DNA of 64,000 nt from an uncultured Rhodospirillales bacterium. GTDB taxonomy: Bacteria > Pseudomonadota > Alphaproteobacteria > Acetobacterales > Acetobacteraceae. The position numbers and the translations under genes were made by a program. This document shows positions 35,351 to 44,372 of this stretch, piece by piece. Below the pieces are notes generated by a model that saw only the letters and a list, made by a program, of their open reading frames with translations, was not told the DNA's origin and searched no databases. Location: contig CAIYSR010000093.1 of assembly GCA_903928895.1 (NCBI GenBank), forward strand, positions 1 to 64,000, written 5' to 3'. Position 1 is the first letter of the stretch, and each line of letters begins with the position of its first letter.

Positions 35351-37185
35351 GATACGGCCTTCCGGAGGGGGACGATTTTGAGGGAGGCGGCGGTCGCTTC
35401 GATGGCGCCGGCGATGAAGGAGGCGGTGATCGGCGAGCCGTCGTAGTGCAGGACCCGTTGCAGTTTCTTGGGGTTGATCTCGAGCTCGTTGATCAGCAGC
35501 GTGCGCATCTGGGCATCGCGGTTCTGCTCGACGACGAACACCTGATCGTGCTCCTCGATGAATTTCTCGACCTCGGCGCCGAACGGGAAGGCGCGGATGC
35601 GCAGCGCGTCGAGGGTGATGCCGTCGGCGGCCAGCATGTCGATCGCTTCGTCCATCGCCGGCGCGGTCGAGCCGTAGTAGATCGCGCCGAGGCGGGAACC
35701 CCCCTTGGCGTCACGGCGGATCGCGGGGGGCACGATGGTCGCGGCGGTGGCGAACTTCTTGAGCAGCCGCTCCATGTTGTCCTGGTAGGCCGCGCCTTCC
35801 TCGGTGTAGCGCGCGTAGCGGTCGCGCGAGGTGCCGCGGGTGAAGAAGCTGCCCTTGGTCGGGTGAGTGCCGGGATAGGTGCGGTAGGGAATTCCGTCGC
35901 CGTCGACGTCGAGGTAGCGGCCGAAGTCTTTGCCGGCTTCGAGGTCGGCTGCGGTCATCACCTTGCCGCGGTCCATCCGCTTGCTGTCGTCCCAGGTGAA
36001 GGGCGCGCAAAGCCGGTCATTCATGCCGATGTCGAGGTCGAGCAGCACGAACACCGGGGTTTGCAGCCGGTCGGCCAGATCGAAGGCCTGGGCGCCCATG
36101 ACGAAGCACTCGTGGGGGTCCTCGGGGAGGAGCAGGACATGCTTGGTGTCGCCGTGCGAGGCGTAGGCGGCGGAGAGCACGTCGCATTGCTGGGTGCGCG
36201 TTGGCATGCCGGTGGAGGGGCCGGCGCGCTGGACGTCGAACAACACGGCGGGGATTTCGGCGAAGTAGGCGAGGCCGAGAAATTCCTGCATCAGCGAAAT
36301 GCCGGGGCCGGATGTCGCGGTGAAGGCGCGGGCGCCGTTCCAGCCGGCGCCGATCACCATGCCGATCGAGGCCAGTTCGTCCTCCGCCTGGACGATGGCG
36401 TAGCGCTTCTCGCCGGTCTCCTTGTCCTTGCGGAATTTCTCGCAGTATTTGGTGAAGCCCTCGGCGAGCGAGGTCGACGGTGTGATGGGGTACCAGGCAC
36501 AGACGGTGGCGCCGCCATAGACCGCGCCGAGACCGGCAGCGGCATTGCCCTCGAAGAGGATGCGATCGCCGATCTGGTCGGCCTTCCGGACCCTGAGGCC
36601 GATGGGGCAGGCGAGGTTCTTGAGGGCGTAGTCGCGGCCGAGTGCGAGGGCGTTGAAGTTGGCCTGGATCAGCTTGTCGCGACCCTTGAACTGCTCGGCG
36701 AGCAGGCCCTTGATGGCGTCGGGCTCGATGTCGAGAAGGGCTGAGAGCGCTCCGACATAGATGATGTTCTTGAACAGCTGGCGTTCGCGGCTCAGCGTGT
36801 ATTGGGCATTGCAGATGGCGGTCAGCGGCATGCCGATGACGTTGATGTCGGCGCGGAACTTCGACGGCGGGATGACGCGGGTCGAATCATAGAAGAGATA
36901 GCCGCCGGGGACGATGGACTTGATGTCCTGGTCCCAGGTCTGCGGGTTCATCGCCACCATCAGATCGGTGCCGCCGCGGGCGCCCATGTAGCCTTTGTCG
37001 GAAATCCGCACCTCGTACCAGGTCGGCAGGCCCTGGATGTTGGAGGGGAAGATATTGCGTGGCGTCGCGGTGATGCCCATCCGCAGGATGGATTGCGCGA
37101 AAAGCTTGTTGGCGCTGGCGGAACCGGAGCCATTGACGTTGGCGAATTTGACGACGAAGTCGTTGACGGCTTGCAGCTGGCTCAC
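35347..37185 (-). CDS. korA: 2-oxoacid:ferredoxin oxidoreductase fused gamma-alpha subunit
   Basis: A 612-aa subunit in which the gamma domain (residues ~1-185, NVNGSGSASANKLFAQSI) is fused to the alpha domain (GNAAAGLGAVYGGATVCAWYPITPSTSLAEG). This fused layout is common in bacterial KorA. The start is GTG at 37185 with GGAGG 7 nt upstream. It overlaps the upstream flavoprotein stop by 4 nt (GTGA), so the three genes are coupled. 2-Oxoglutarate is the likely substrate, but other 2-oxoacids are possible. Confidence 0.9.
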   Translation of the reverse strand: MSQLQAVNDFVVKFANVNGSGSASANKLFAQSILRMGITATPRNIFPSNIQGLPTWYEVRISDKGYMGARGGTDLMVAMNPQTWDQDIKSIVPGGYLFYDSTRVIPPSKFRADINVIGMPLTAICNAQYTLSRERQLFKNIIYVGALSALLDIEPDAIKGLLAEQFKGRDKLIQANFNALALGRDYALKNLACPIGLRVRKADQIGDRILFEGNAAAGLGAVYGGATVCAWYPITPSTSLAEGFTKYCEKFRKDKETGEKRYAIVQAEDELASIGMVIGAGWNGARAFTATSGPGISLMQEFLGLAYFAEIPAVLFDVQRAGPSTGMPTRTQQCDVLSAAYASHGDTKHVLLLPEDPHECFVMGAQAFDLADRLQTPVFVLLDLDIGMNDRLCAPFTWDDSKRMDRGKVMTAADLEAGKDFGRYLDVDGDGIPYRTYPGTHPTKGSFFTRGTSRDRYARYTEEGAAYQDNMERLLKKFATAATIVPPAIRRDAKGGSRLGAIYYGSTAPAMDEAIDMLAADGITLDALRIRAFPFGAEVEKFIEEHDQVFVVEQNRDAQMRTLLINELEINPKKLQRVLHYDGSPITASFIAGAIEATAASLKIVPLRKAVS

Positions 37186-38978
37186 GCGAGCGCCTCCAAT
37201 TTGACACCGGCCGGTTCGACCTGGGCCATATCGAGCAGGAAGCGCTGCATATCCCACGCGCCAGTGGGGCATCGCTCGGCGCACATGCCGCAATGCAGGC
37301 AGACATCCTCGTCCTTCGCCATGATCCGGCCCGTCTTGAGGCCGTGGGCGACGTAGATGTCCTGGGTCTTGTTGTCGGCCGGCGCCATGAGTCGGGTGCG
37401 CAGCTCATCCTCCTCGCCGTCATCGGTGAAGCTGATGCAGTCGACCGGGCAGATGTCGACGCAGGCATCGCACTCGATGCACAGCTTCGGCGCGAACACC
37501 GTCTGCACGTCGCAATTCAGGCAGCGCTGCGCCTCCTTGAAGGCCAGCGCGGCGTCGAAGCCGAGTTCGACCTCGGCCTTGATGTCGATCAGCGAGGCCG
37601 CCTTGTCGCGATGCGGCACCTTGAAGCGGAGATCGATCGAGACCGCGTTGTCGTAGCTCCACTCGTGGATGCCCATTTTCTGGGACACGAGAGTGACGCC
37701 TGGCCCGGGTCGCTCGGCGACATCCTGGCCGTGGCAGAACTTGTCGATCGAGATCGCGGCCTGGTGCGCGTGGGCGACGGCCCAGATGATATTTTTCGGC
37801 CCGAACGCGGCGTCACCGCCGAAGAAGACGCGCGGGTTGGTGGATTGGAACGTCAACGCGTCCACCTTGGGCATGCCCCAGCGGTCGAACTCGACGCCGA
37901 TGTCCTTCTCGATCCAGGGAAAGGCATTTTCCTGGCCGATCGCGACCAGCACATCGTCGCAGGCGTACTGGACCACGGCGCCGGTCGGCACCAGGGTCCG
38001 GCGGCCCTTGTCGTCATATTTGGCCTCGACCTTGTCGAAGCTCATGCCGACGATCCGACCGTGCTTGTGAATGACCTCTTTCGGCACCAGAAAGTTGAGG
38101 ATGGGGATGTCCTCGTGCATCGCGTCCTCCTTCTCCCAAGGCGAGGCCTTCATCTCCTCGAAGCCGGAGCGCACGATCACCTTCACTTCGGTGCCACCGA
38201 GGCGGCGGGCGGAGCGGCAGCAATCCATCGCGGTGTTGCCGCCGCCGAGCACGATGACGCGCTTGCCGATGGACTTCACATGGCCGAAGGAGACGGAGGA
38301 GAGCCAGTCGATGCCGATATGGATGTTGGCGGCGGCTTCCTGGCGACCGGGCACGTCCAATTCGCGGCCGCGCGGCGCGCCGGAGCCGACGAAGACGGCG
38401 TCGTAGCCCTCGTCGAGCAGGTCCTTGAGGCTGGACACGTAGGAATTATAGCGGGTCTCGACGCCGAGGTCGGTGATGTAGCCGACCTCCTCGTCGATCA
38501 CTGAATCGGGCAGTCGGAATTTCGGAATCTGGCTGCGGATGAAGCCGCCGCCGTTGGGGGCGCTGTCATGCACGATGACCTGGTAGCCGGCCGGTGCCAG
38601 GTCGCGGGCCACGGCCAAGCCGGCGGGGCCGGCGCCGACAACCGCTATCCGCTTTCCGTTGGACGGGAACGGTCCCTGCGGCATCCGCGCGTGAACGTCG
38701 CCCTTGTTGTCGGCGGCGACGCGCTTGAGGCGGCAGATTGCCACCGGTTCCTCGTCCACCCGCCCGCGGCGGCAGGCGGGCTCGCACGGCCGGTCGCAGG
38801 TGCGGCCGAGGATCCCCGGGAAGACATTGGACTTCCAGTTGATCATGTAAGCATCGTCGTAGCGACCGGCGGCGATGAGGCGGATATATTCGGGGACAGG
38901 CGTGTGGGCGGGACAGGCCCACTGGCAATCCACGACCTTGTGGAAATAGTCGGGATTACCGATATCAGTTGGCTTCAA
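37182..38978 (-). CDS. FAD-dependent oxidoreductase with two 4Fe-4S clusters (KorC/GltD-like)
   Basis: A protein of about 598 aa built like the small subunit of glutamate synthase: an N-terminal Cys-rich part (DCQWACPAHTP, GRTCDRPCEPACRRG), an FAD site RIAVVGAGPAGLAVARDL, an NAD(P) site KRVIVLGGGNTAMDCCRSA, then a C-terminal ferredoxin-like pair CIECDACVDICP and CLHCGMCAERCP. It is first in the kor operon and probably moves electrons between NAD(P)H and the ferredoxin used by KorAB. In Thauera aromatica a korC product is described as NADP:ferredoxin oxidoreductase; the likeness here is inferred. Start is TTG at 38978, with GGGAG upstream; no ATG fits. Confidence 0.82.
   Translation of the reverse strand: MKPTDIGNPDYFHKVVDCQWACPAHTPVPEYIRLIAAGRYDDAYMINWKSNVFPGILGRTCDRPCEPACRRGRVDEEPVAICRLKRVAADNKGDVHARMPQGPFPSNGKRIAVVGAGPAGLAVARDLAPAGYQVIVHDSAPNGGGFIRSQIPKFRLPDSVIDEEVGYITDLGVETRYNSYVSSLKDLLDEGYDAVFVGSGAPRGRELDVPGRQEAAANIHIGIDWLSSVSFGHVKSIGKRVIVLGGGNTAMDCCRSARRLGGTEVKVIVRSGFEEMKASPWEKEDAMHEDIPILNFLVPKEVIHKHGRIVGMSFDKVEAKYDDKGRRTLVPTGAVVQYACDDVLVAIGQENAFPWIEKDIGVEFDRWGMPKVDALTFQSTNPRVFFGGDAAFGPKNIIWAVAHAHQAAISIDKFCHGQDVAERPGPGVTLVSQKMGIHEWSYDNAVSIDLRFKVPHRDKAASLIDIKAEVELGFDAALAFKEAQRCLNCDVQTVFAPKLCIECDACVDICPVDCISFTDDGEEDELRTRLMAPADNKTQDIYVAHGLKTGRIMAKDEDVCLHCGMCAERCPTGAWDMQRFLLDMAQVEPAGVKLEALA
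37193..37197 (-). promoter_or_regulatory. Ribosome-binding site deciding the korA GTG start
   Basis: GGAGG on the minus strand, 7 nt before the GTG at 37185, inside the end of the upstream flavoprotein gene. Confidence 0.6.
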
Positions 38979-39150
38979 GACGCAGTCACTCCCATCCTCG
39001 GCGGCATGGCCGCTTGATATGCTTCCTGGAACGCCGGATCTGCCCCGGGGGTCCCGCAGTATGCCACCGCCCCCGCCGTGCCGGTAGGGGGACCAGAATT
39101 GCGTCCACCTAGGGGCTGGTCCGTTTCCTGGGAAGGGGGGATGATGCGGG

Positions 39151-40017
39151 ATGCGCTGGTTGTTGGTTTTCTGGCTCGTTCTCTCCCTGCCTTCCTGGCC
39201 ACGGGGAGCGGCGGGCGTCGAACTCAAGCTCGCGACCTGGAATCTCGAATGGCTGACGCTGCGTCCGCGCGGCGATCCGGCGCTGCCATTGGACGTGGTG
39301 CCCAAGACCGCGGCCGATCACGCCCGCCTCGCCCGCTACGCTGAACTCCTCGCCGCCGACGTCGTCGCCTTTCAGGAGGTCGATGGCCCGGAGGTTGCGG
39401 CCAGGCTGTTCCCGCGTAACCGCTACCGCATTCATATGACTAAGGATCACGTCATCCAGCAGGTTGGGTTCGCGGTTCGCAAGGGCATCGAATTCACAGC
39501 CCATCCCGATGTCGTGGCCCTCGATGTCAGCAGCGGGCTGCATCGACATTTGCGTTCGGGTGCCGACATCACACTCGATCTGCGCGGCGCCAAGCTGCGG
39601 ATTCTGGCAGTCCATCTCAAGACCGGCTGCCGTCAGGACCCGCTGGCATCCTCATCGCGGCCGGAGTGCGCGACCCTGCGGCTCCAGCTTGCCGCCCTGG
39701 AGGGCTGGCTCTCCCAGCGCCGTGCCGAGGGGGTTGCGTTCGCGGTTCTGGGGGACTTCAACCGCTGGATGGATAACGGGGATGCATTCTGGGCGGGGCT
39801 CCGCAAGGCGGCGCCGCTGGTTCGGGCCACGGAGCGGGCCTTTTCGCCGTGCTGGGGCGGCGGCGGCTTCATTGACCATGTCATCGCCGGCGGCCCGGCG
39901 CGGGGTTGGCTGGTGCCAGGCTCGCTCAAGGTGCTGGTCTATCGGGAGACAGCGGCGGACATGAAAGAACATCTGTCGGATCACTGCCCGGTTTCAGCCC
40001 TTTTCCGGGTGCCGTAA
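39151..40017 (+). CDS. Endonuclease/exonuclease/phosphatase-family protein, secreted
   Basis: A 288-aa EEP-fold protein. Residues 1 to ~22 (MRWLLVFWLVLSLPSWPRGAA) form a Sec signal peptide. Catalytic landmarks follow: ATWNLEWL, FQEVDGPE (metal Glu), LAVHLKTGC, LGDFNRWMD (Asp-x-Asn), IDHVIAGG and SDHCPV. It should be a Mg-dependent phosphodiesterase or nuclease in the periplasm. The stop overlaps the next ATG by one base. Confidence 0.85.
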   Translation: MRWLLVFWLVLSLPSWPRGAAGVELKLATWNLEWLTLRPRGDPALPLDVVPKTAADHARLARYAELLAADVVAFQEVDGPEVAARLFPRNRYRIHMTKDHVIQQVGFAVRKGIEFTAHPDVVALDVSSGLHRHLRSGADITLDLRGAKLRILAVHLKTGCRQDPLASSSRPECATLRLQLAALEGWLSQRRAEGVAFAVLGDFNRWMDNGDAFWAGLRKAAPLVRATERAFSPCWGGGGFIDHVIAGGPARGWLVPGSLKVLVYRETAADMKEHLSDHCPVSALFRVP

Positions 40018-41285
40018 TGCCGATGCAAACGACGTTCGTGCGTTTCCTGCGCATCACCCTGCCGCTGGCGGGGATGAACTTCCTGACCCAGTGCGCGCGT
40101 GCTGGCCTCGCCGTGGTCGGGCCGGTGCTGGCGGTGCAGTACGGTTTCAGTGCGAGCGAGTTGGGCCTGCTCAGCGCGGTGATGTTCGCCGCATATGGGC
40201 TGTGGCAGCTCCCGGTGGGGTTGCTGCTCGACCTGTACGGGCCGCGCCGGGTTCAGTCCTTGATGGCGATGACGGCGGCCTTGGGCTTCGTGCTGTTCGC
40301 GCTGGCCGACGGACTCGGGGGCTTCGTGGTGGCCCGGCTTGTCACCGGCGTCGGGGTGGCCGCGGGGCTGACCGGAATGATGAAGGGCAACAGCCAGTGG
40401 TTCGCGCGCCACCAGATGGCGGCCGTGACCGGTTGGGGGCTGCTGCTGGGCGGGCTCGGCGGCATGGCGGCGACCATGCCGGTGGAGGCGCTGCTGCCGC
40501 GCATCGGCTGGCGCGGGGTGTTCTTTGCCTTCGCCGGCATCGCGGTGGCGGTGTCGGCGTGGAATGCGCTGTCGCTGCGCGCGCCGCCGGGTGTGGCGCC
40601 GCCGCGCAAGCGCCTGCGCGAGGAGGTCGGCGCCATTGTCGCCATCCTGACGGCTCGGCAATTCTGGCGGGTGACGCCGATGGTCTGCCTGCTCTCGGTG
40701 ATGAACTTCACCTACCAGAGCTTGTGGGCGGGGCCGTGGCTGCGCGATGTGGCCGGGTTCGACGCGGGGCTGCGGGCACGGACGCTGCTGTTCTACGCGC
40801 TCGGAATGATGATCGGCAGCGCCGGCTGGGGCATGGTCGCGAGCCGGCTGACCGCGCGCGGCCATTCGCAGATGGTGGTGCCATGGATCGGGACGATACT
40901 GCTGATGCTGGCACAGATCGTCCTGATGCTGGTGCCGCAGGGCCCGTGGGCGGTCAGCCTGGTGTGGACAGGGTTTGCCGCGCTGTCCTCGTCCGGGCCG
41001 ACCGGGTATGCCGCCATCACGGCGACCTATCCGGTCGCGCTGATGGGCCGGGTCGCGACCGCGATCAACGCGGTGATGCTGGCGACCGTCTTTGTCCTGC
41101 AGGCCTCGATCGGCTGGATCCTCGACCTTTGGCCGCGCGCCGCCGGCGGCGGGTGGGACAGCCGCGGGTATGGCTGGGCCATCGGCGTGTCGCTGGCCAT
41201 GCAGATCGCGGCCGCGGCTTGGGCGTTGCGTCCGCAACGCTTGCGGCGAGGGGGCGAGGTCCGGCAGGGTGAGGCCGCCTCTTGA
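40017..41285 (+). CDS. MFS transporter (12-TM)
   Basis: A 422-aa major facilitator with about twelve hydrophobic helices; the loop after TM2 reads LLDLYGPRRV, the usual MFS motif A position. Substrate unknown; the fold suggests uptake or efflux of a small organic compound. It starts within the stop of the nuclease-like gene and is followed after 7 nt by the PPK2 gene, so the run of four plus-strand genes is likely one transcript. Confidence 0.82.
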   Translation: MPMQTTFVRFLRITLPLAGMNFLTQCARAGLAVVGPVLAVQYGFSASELGLLSAVMFAAYGLWQLPVGLLLDLYGPRRVQSLMAMTAALGFVLFALADGLGGFVVARLVTGVGVAAGLTGMMKGNSQWFARHQMAAVTGWGLLLGGLGGMAATMPVEALLPRIGWRGVFFAFAGIAVAVSAWNALSLRAPPGVAPPRKRLREEVGAIVAILTARQFWRVTPMVCLLSVMNFTYQSLWAGPWLRDVAGFDAGLRARTLLFYALGMMIGSAGWGMVASRLTARGHSQMVVPWIGTILLMLAQIVLMLVPQGPWAVSLVWTGFAALSSSGPTGYAAITATYPVALMGRVATAINAVMLATVFVLQASIGWILDLWPRAAGGGWDSRGYGWAIGVSLAMQIAAAAWALRPQRLRRGGEVRQGEAAS

Positions 41286-41292
41286 AGGGAAC

Positions 41293-42189
41293 ATGGCCAT
41301 GGCCAAGCTGCCGGCCCACAAGCTGCTCGATCGCTACCGGGTGACAGACGGGCGGAAGTTCCGCCTTGCGGACTACGCAACCGACGACACCGGCGGAAAA
41401 TGGGTCGACGAAGCCAATGCGCCCGCCCTGCTGGCGGACGGTGTGGCGCGGTTGTCCGGATTGCAGGAGCGCCTCTACGCCCAGCGCTCATGGTCGCTGC
41501 TGGCGGTGTTCCAGGCGATCGATGCCGCCGGAAAGGACGGCACGATCAAGCACGTGATGTCCGGCGTGAACCCCCAGGGGGTGAAGGTGAAGGCGTTCAA
41601 GGCGCCGGGTGAGGAGGAACTGGCACATGATTTCCTCTGGCGGGTGATGCGGGAACTGCCGGAGCGTGGGCAGGTCTGTATTTTCAACCGCAGCCACTAC
41701 GAAGAAGTGCTGGTCGTGCGCGTGCATCCGGAGATGCTCGCCCGGCAGCACCTGCCGGAAGCGGTCATGGGCAAGAAGCTCTTCAAAGAGCGGCTGGAGG
41801 ATATTGCCTATTTCGAGAGCTACCTGGCGCGGCAGGGCATGGTGGTGCTGAAGTTCTTCCTCCATGTCTCGCGTGAGGAGCAGCGCCGGCGCCTGCTGGA
41901 ACGGCTGGACAAGCCGGCCAAGCACTGGAAGTTCAGCACCGGCGATGTGATCGAGCGGCAGCACTGGGACGAGTACATGGATGCCTACGAGGCTGCGATC
42001 CGCGCCACCGCCTCGCCGGCGGCACCTTGGTATGTGGTACCGGCCGACCATAAATGGTTCACCCGGCTGGTGGTGGTGGCTGCGATGGTGGAGGCGCTGG
42101 AGCGGCTTGATCTCAAGATGCCGACCGTGTCGGATCAAGCCAAGGTTGGGCTTGCGGCGGCGCGGGCCGAACTCATGAAGGAGGGATGA
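41293..42189 (+). CDS. ppk2: Polyphosphate kinase 2 family protein
   Basis: A 298-aa PPK2-family phosphotransferase. Walker A is DAAGKDGT (77-84) in FQAIDAAGKDGTIKHVMSG; the FNRSHYEEVLVVRVHP region is the Walker-B/lid part, and YVVPADHKWFTRLVV closes the domain. It moves phosphate between polyphosphate and nucleotides (AMP/ADP or GDP/GTP); the class cannot be fixed here. The stop overlaps the next start (ATGA). Confidence 0.88.
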   Translation: MAMAKLPAHKLLDRYRVTDGRKFRLADYATDDTGGKWVDEANAPALLADGVARLSGLQERLYAQRSWSLLAVFQAIDAAGKDGTIKHVMSGVNPQGVKVKAFKAPGEEELAHDFLWRVMRELPERGQVCIFNRSHYEEVLVVRVHPEMLARQHLPEAVMGKKLFKERLEDIAYFESYLARQGMVVLKFFLHVSREEQRRRLLERLDKPAKHWKFSTGDVIERQHWDEYMDAYEAAIRATASPAAPWYVVPADHKWFTRLVVVAAMVEALERLDLKMPTVSDQAKVGLAAARAELMKEG

Positions 42190-43148
42190 TGCGCATTCTC
42201 AACCGGACCGATATCCGTGCCCTGGTCGACGTCGCGGGGCTGGTGCCAGCGATTGGCGAGGCGATGCGGCGCGTGTCGGAGGGCAAGACCGACATGCCAT
42301 TGCGCAGCATGATCCGTGTCGGCGGCGGCAATTTGTTCGGCATCATGACCGGGGCGATGCGCGATCCGGATGTGCATGGGGCCAAGCTGCTGAGCCTGTA
42401 TCCTGACAATCCGACCCACGGGCGGTCCTCGCATTGCGGGGTTGTCGTGATTTTCGATGCCGCGACCGGGCTGCCTTCCGCCTGCCTCGATGCCGCGGAG
42501 TTGACCGCCATCCGCACCGCGGCCGCCACCGCGTTGGCCACCGACGCGCTGGCCCGCAAGGGGGCAAGCCGTCTGGCGCTGATCGGCTGCGGCGAGCAGG
42601 CGCACAGTCACATCGCGGCGATGCGGGCGGTGCGGCCGATCTCCTCGATCGTCGTCTGGGGCCGCGATCCGGCGAAGGCGGCGGCGTTCGGTCGCGCGAA
42701 TGGAACCGAGGTGGCGACGAGCATCGCGGCGGCCGTTGCGGAGGCGGACATCGTCTGCACCACGACGCCGGCGACGCGGCCGCTGCTGGAGCGGTCGATG
42801 CTGCACCCGGGATTGCACGTCAACGCGGTGGGGGCCTCGATCCCGACGATGCAGGAGATCGCGACCGCGATCGTGCCGGCGGTGACCTGGGTGACGGATT
42901 ATCGGCCGTCGCTGGAGGCGCAGGCGGCGGAGGTGATCGATGCGCGGCGCATGGGGCTGGTGGCGCCCGATTTCGTTTTCACCGAGATCGGCGAGGTGCT
43001 TAACGGGGAGCGGCCGGGGCGGACGTCGGACAGCGATGTCACGCTGTACCGCTCGCTCGGCGTGGCCGCGCAGGACCTTGCCGGGGCAATGGCGATCCTG
43101 GCGCTAGCCCGGGCGGCAGGGCGCGGCGTGGAGGTGGATTGGTCCTAA
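42186..43148 (+). CDS. Ornithine cyclodeaminase/mu-crystallin family protein
   Basis: A 320-aa NAD(P)-dependent enzyme. The nucleotide loop is LIGCGEQAHSHIAAM, and the substrate-side KLLSLYPDNPTHG (~70-83) matches the family. Members include ornithine cyclodeaminase, ketimine reductases and amino-acid dehydrogenases; ornithine activity is not assured. ATG at 42186 overlaps the PPK2 stop; ATG at 42189 is also in frame. The 3' end overlaps the convergent M20 gene by 4 nt. Confidence 0.83.
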   Translation: MMRILNRTDIRALVDVAGLVPAIGEAMRRVSEGKTDMPLRSMIRVGGGNLFGIMTGAMRDPDVHGAKLLSLYPDNPTHGRSSHCGVVVIFDAATGLPSACLDAAELTAIRTAAATALATDALARKGASRLALIGCGEQAHSHIAAMRAVRPISSIVVWGRDPAKAAAFGRANGTEVATSIAAAVAEADIVCTTTPATRPLLERSMLHPGLHVNAVGASIPTMQEIATAIVPAVTWVTDYRPSLEAQAAEVIDARRMGLVAPDFVFTEIGEVLNGERPGRTSDSDVTLYRSLGVAAQDLAGAMAILALARAAGRGVEVDWS

Positions 43149-44272
43149 TCCAGGCTCGCCAGCAGCCCCGCGAGCAGCTTGCCACGCCGCGTCAGGCTGT
43201 CGATGCGGATGTTTTCGTTCAGGGTGTGCACGCCTTCGCCGGCGACGCCCAGCCCGTCAAGGGTGGGGATGCCCATCGCGCCGGTGAAATTGCCGTCCGA
43301 ACCGCCACCTGAGCTTTGCGGCGGAATGGCGAAGCCGAGCGACGCCGCGATCGTCTCCGCGCGTTGGTGCAGCGCCATGGTGCGGGCGTCCGGCTCCCAG
43401 ACCGGGCGGGTGACGGTTCGCTCGACCTTGAACTGAACGTCGTTCCCGGTCGGCCGCAGCGCCAGCATCGCCGCGACGCCGCGATCGAGGTCCTCTTGCC
43501 GTTTGGCCATCGACAGGGCTTCTGCGGTACATGTCGTGGTCACGCAGTTCACCCACTGCCCGCCGTGGATGACCCCGACCGAAAAGGTGCAGTCCTCGGT
43601 CGTCATGTCCTCGACGGCGATGAGTTGGCGCGCCATCTCCCGGATCGCCGAGCGCCCGTCGGCCAGGCGGGCGCCGGCGTGGCTCGGCTTACCGGTAGAT
43701 TCCATGCGGAATCGGGCGATGGCATAGCGGCCCGTCACCACGCCGCCATCGGGGCGCGCGGGCTCGGGGATCAGCACGTATTTGTGTCGCGCCGCCTCCG
43801 CCTCGATCAGATCGCGGGTCGATGGCGAGCCGACCTCCTCGTCCGACGTCAGCAGCACCGTGACTGGCAGATTGGTGTCGATCCCGGCGCGCTGCAACTG
43901 GCGGATCGCCTCGAGCGCGATGTAGTTGCCGCCCTTCATGTCGCAGATCCCCGGCCCGTAGCAGCGCTCCCCCTCCAGCCGGAACGGCAGTTGGGCAAGC
44001 GTGCCAAGGGGATGCACGGTATCGAGATGTCCCATCACCAGAATGCCCGGCGTGCGCGCGGGATGGCCGAAGCTGGCGCGAACGCAATCGCCGAACCCCA
44101 TCCGCCCAGCAACCCGCGTCACCTGCGCGCCCATGATGGCGAGATCACGCCCGGCCAGGTCCATCATCCGGTTGACGGCGGCGGCGTCAAAGGTTGGGCT
44201 CTCGCACTCGATCCAGGGCCGCAGCCCGGCCAGCATCGCGGTGGTGTCGAAAGGCAGGGCGTTGGGGTCCAT
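43145..44272 (-). CDS. M20 family metallopeptidase (glutamate carboxypeptidase-like)
   Basis: A 375-aa di-zinc hydrolase. Metal and catalytic residues: His82 and Asp84 (MGHLDTVHPLG), Asp111 (GICDMKGG), Glu145/Glu146 (TSDEEVGSPS). The dimerisation domain begins near residue 180 (GKPSHAGARLADGRSAI). Like CPG2 it may remove C-terminal Glu or hydrolyse N-acyl amino acids. The ATG at 44272 has GGAG 8 nt before it. No signal peptide, so cytoplasmic. Confidence 0.87.
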   Translation of the reverse strand: MDPNALPFDTTAMLAGLRPWIECESPTFDAAAVNRMMDLAGRDLAIMGAQVTRVAGRMGFGDCVRASFGHPARTPGILVMGHLDTVHPLGTLAQLPFRLEGERCYGPGICDMKGGNYIALEAIRQLQRAGIDTNLPVTVLLTSDEEVGSPSTRDLIEAEAARHKYVLIPEPARPDGGVVTGRYAIARFRMESTGKPSHAGARLADGRSAIREMARQLIAVEDMTTEDCTFSVGVIHGGQWVNCVTTTCTAEALSMAKRQEDLDRGVAAMLALRPTGNDVQFKVERTVTRPVWEPDARTMALHQRAETIAASLGFAIPPQSSGGGSDGNFTGAMGIPTLDGLGVAGEGVHTLNENIRIDSLTRRGKLLAGLLASLD

Positions 44273-44372
44273 GGCCTGATCTCCGATCGTTTCTGGCAGC
44301 ATGTGCGCCTCGCAGGGCAGGCGCAATCCCGCCCGGCTTGCATCGGTCGATGGCAGAGGGAACATTCTCCCG

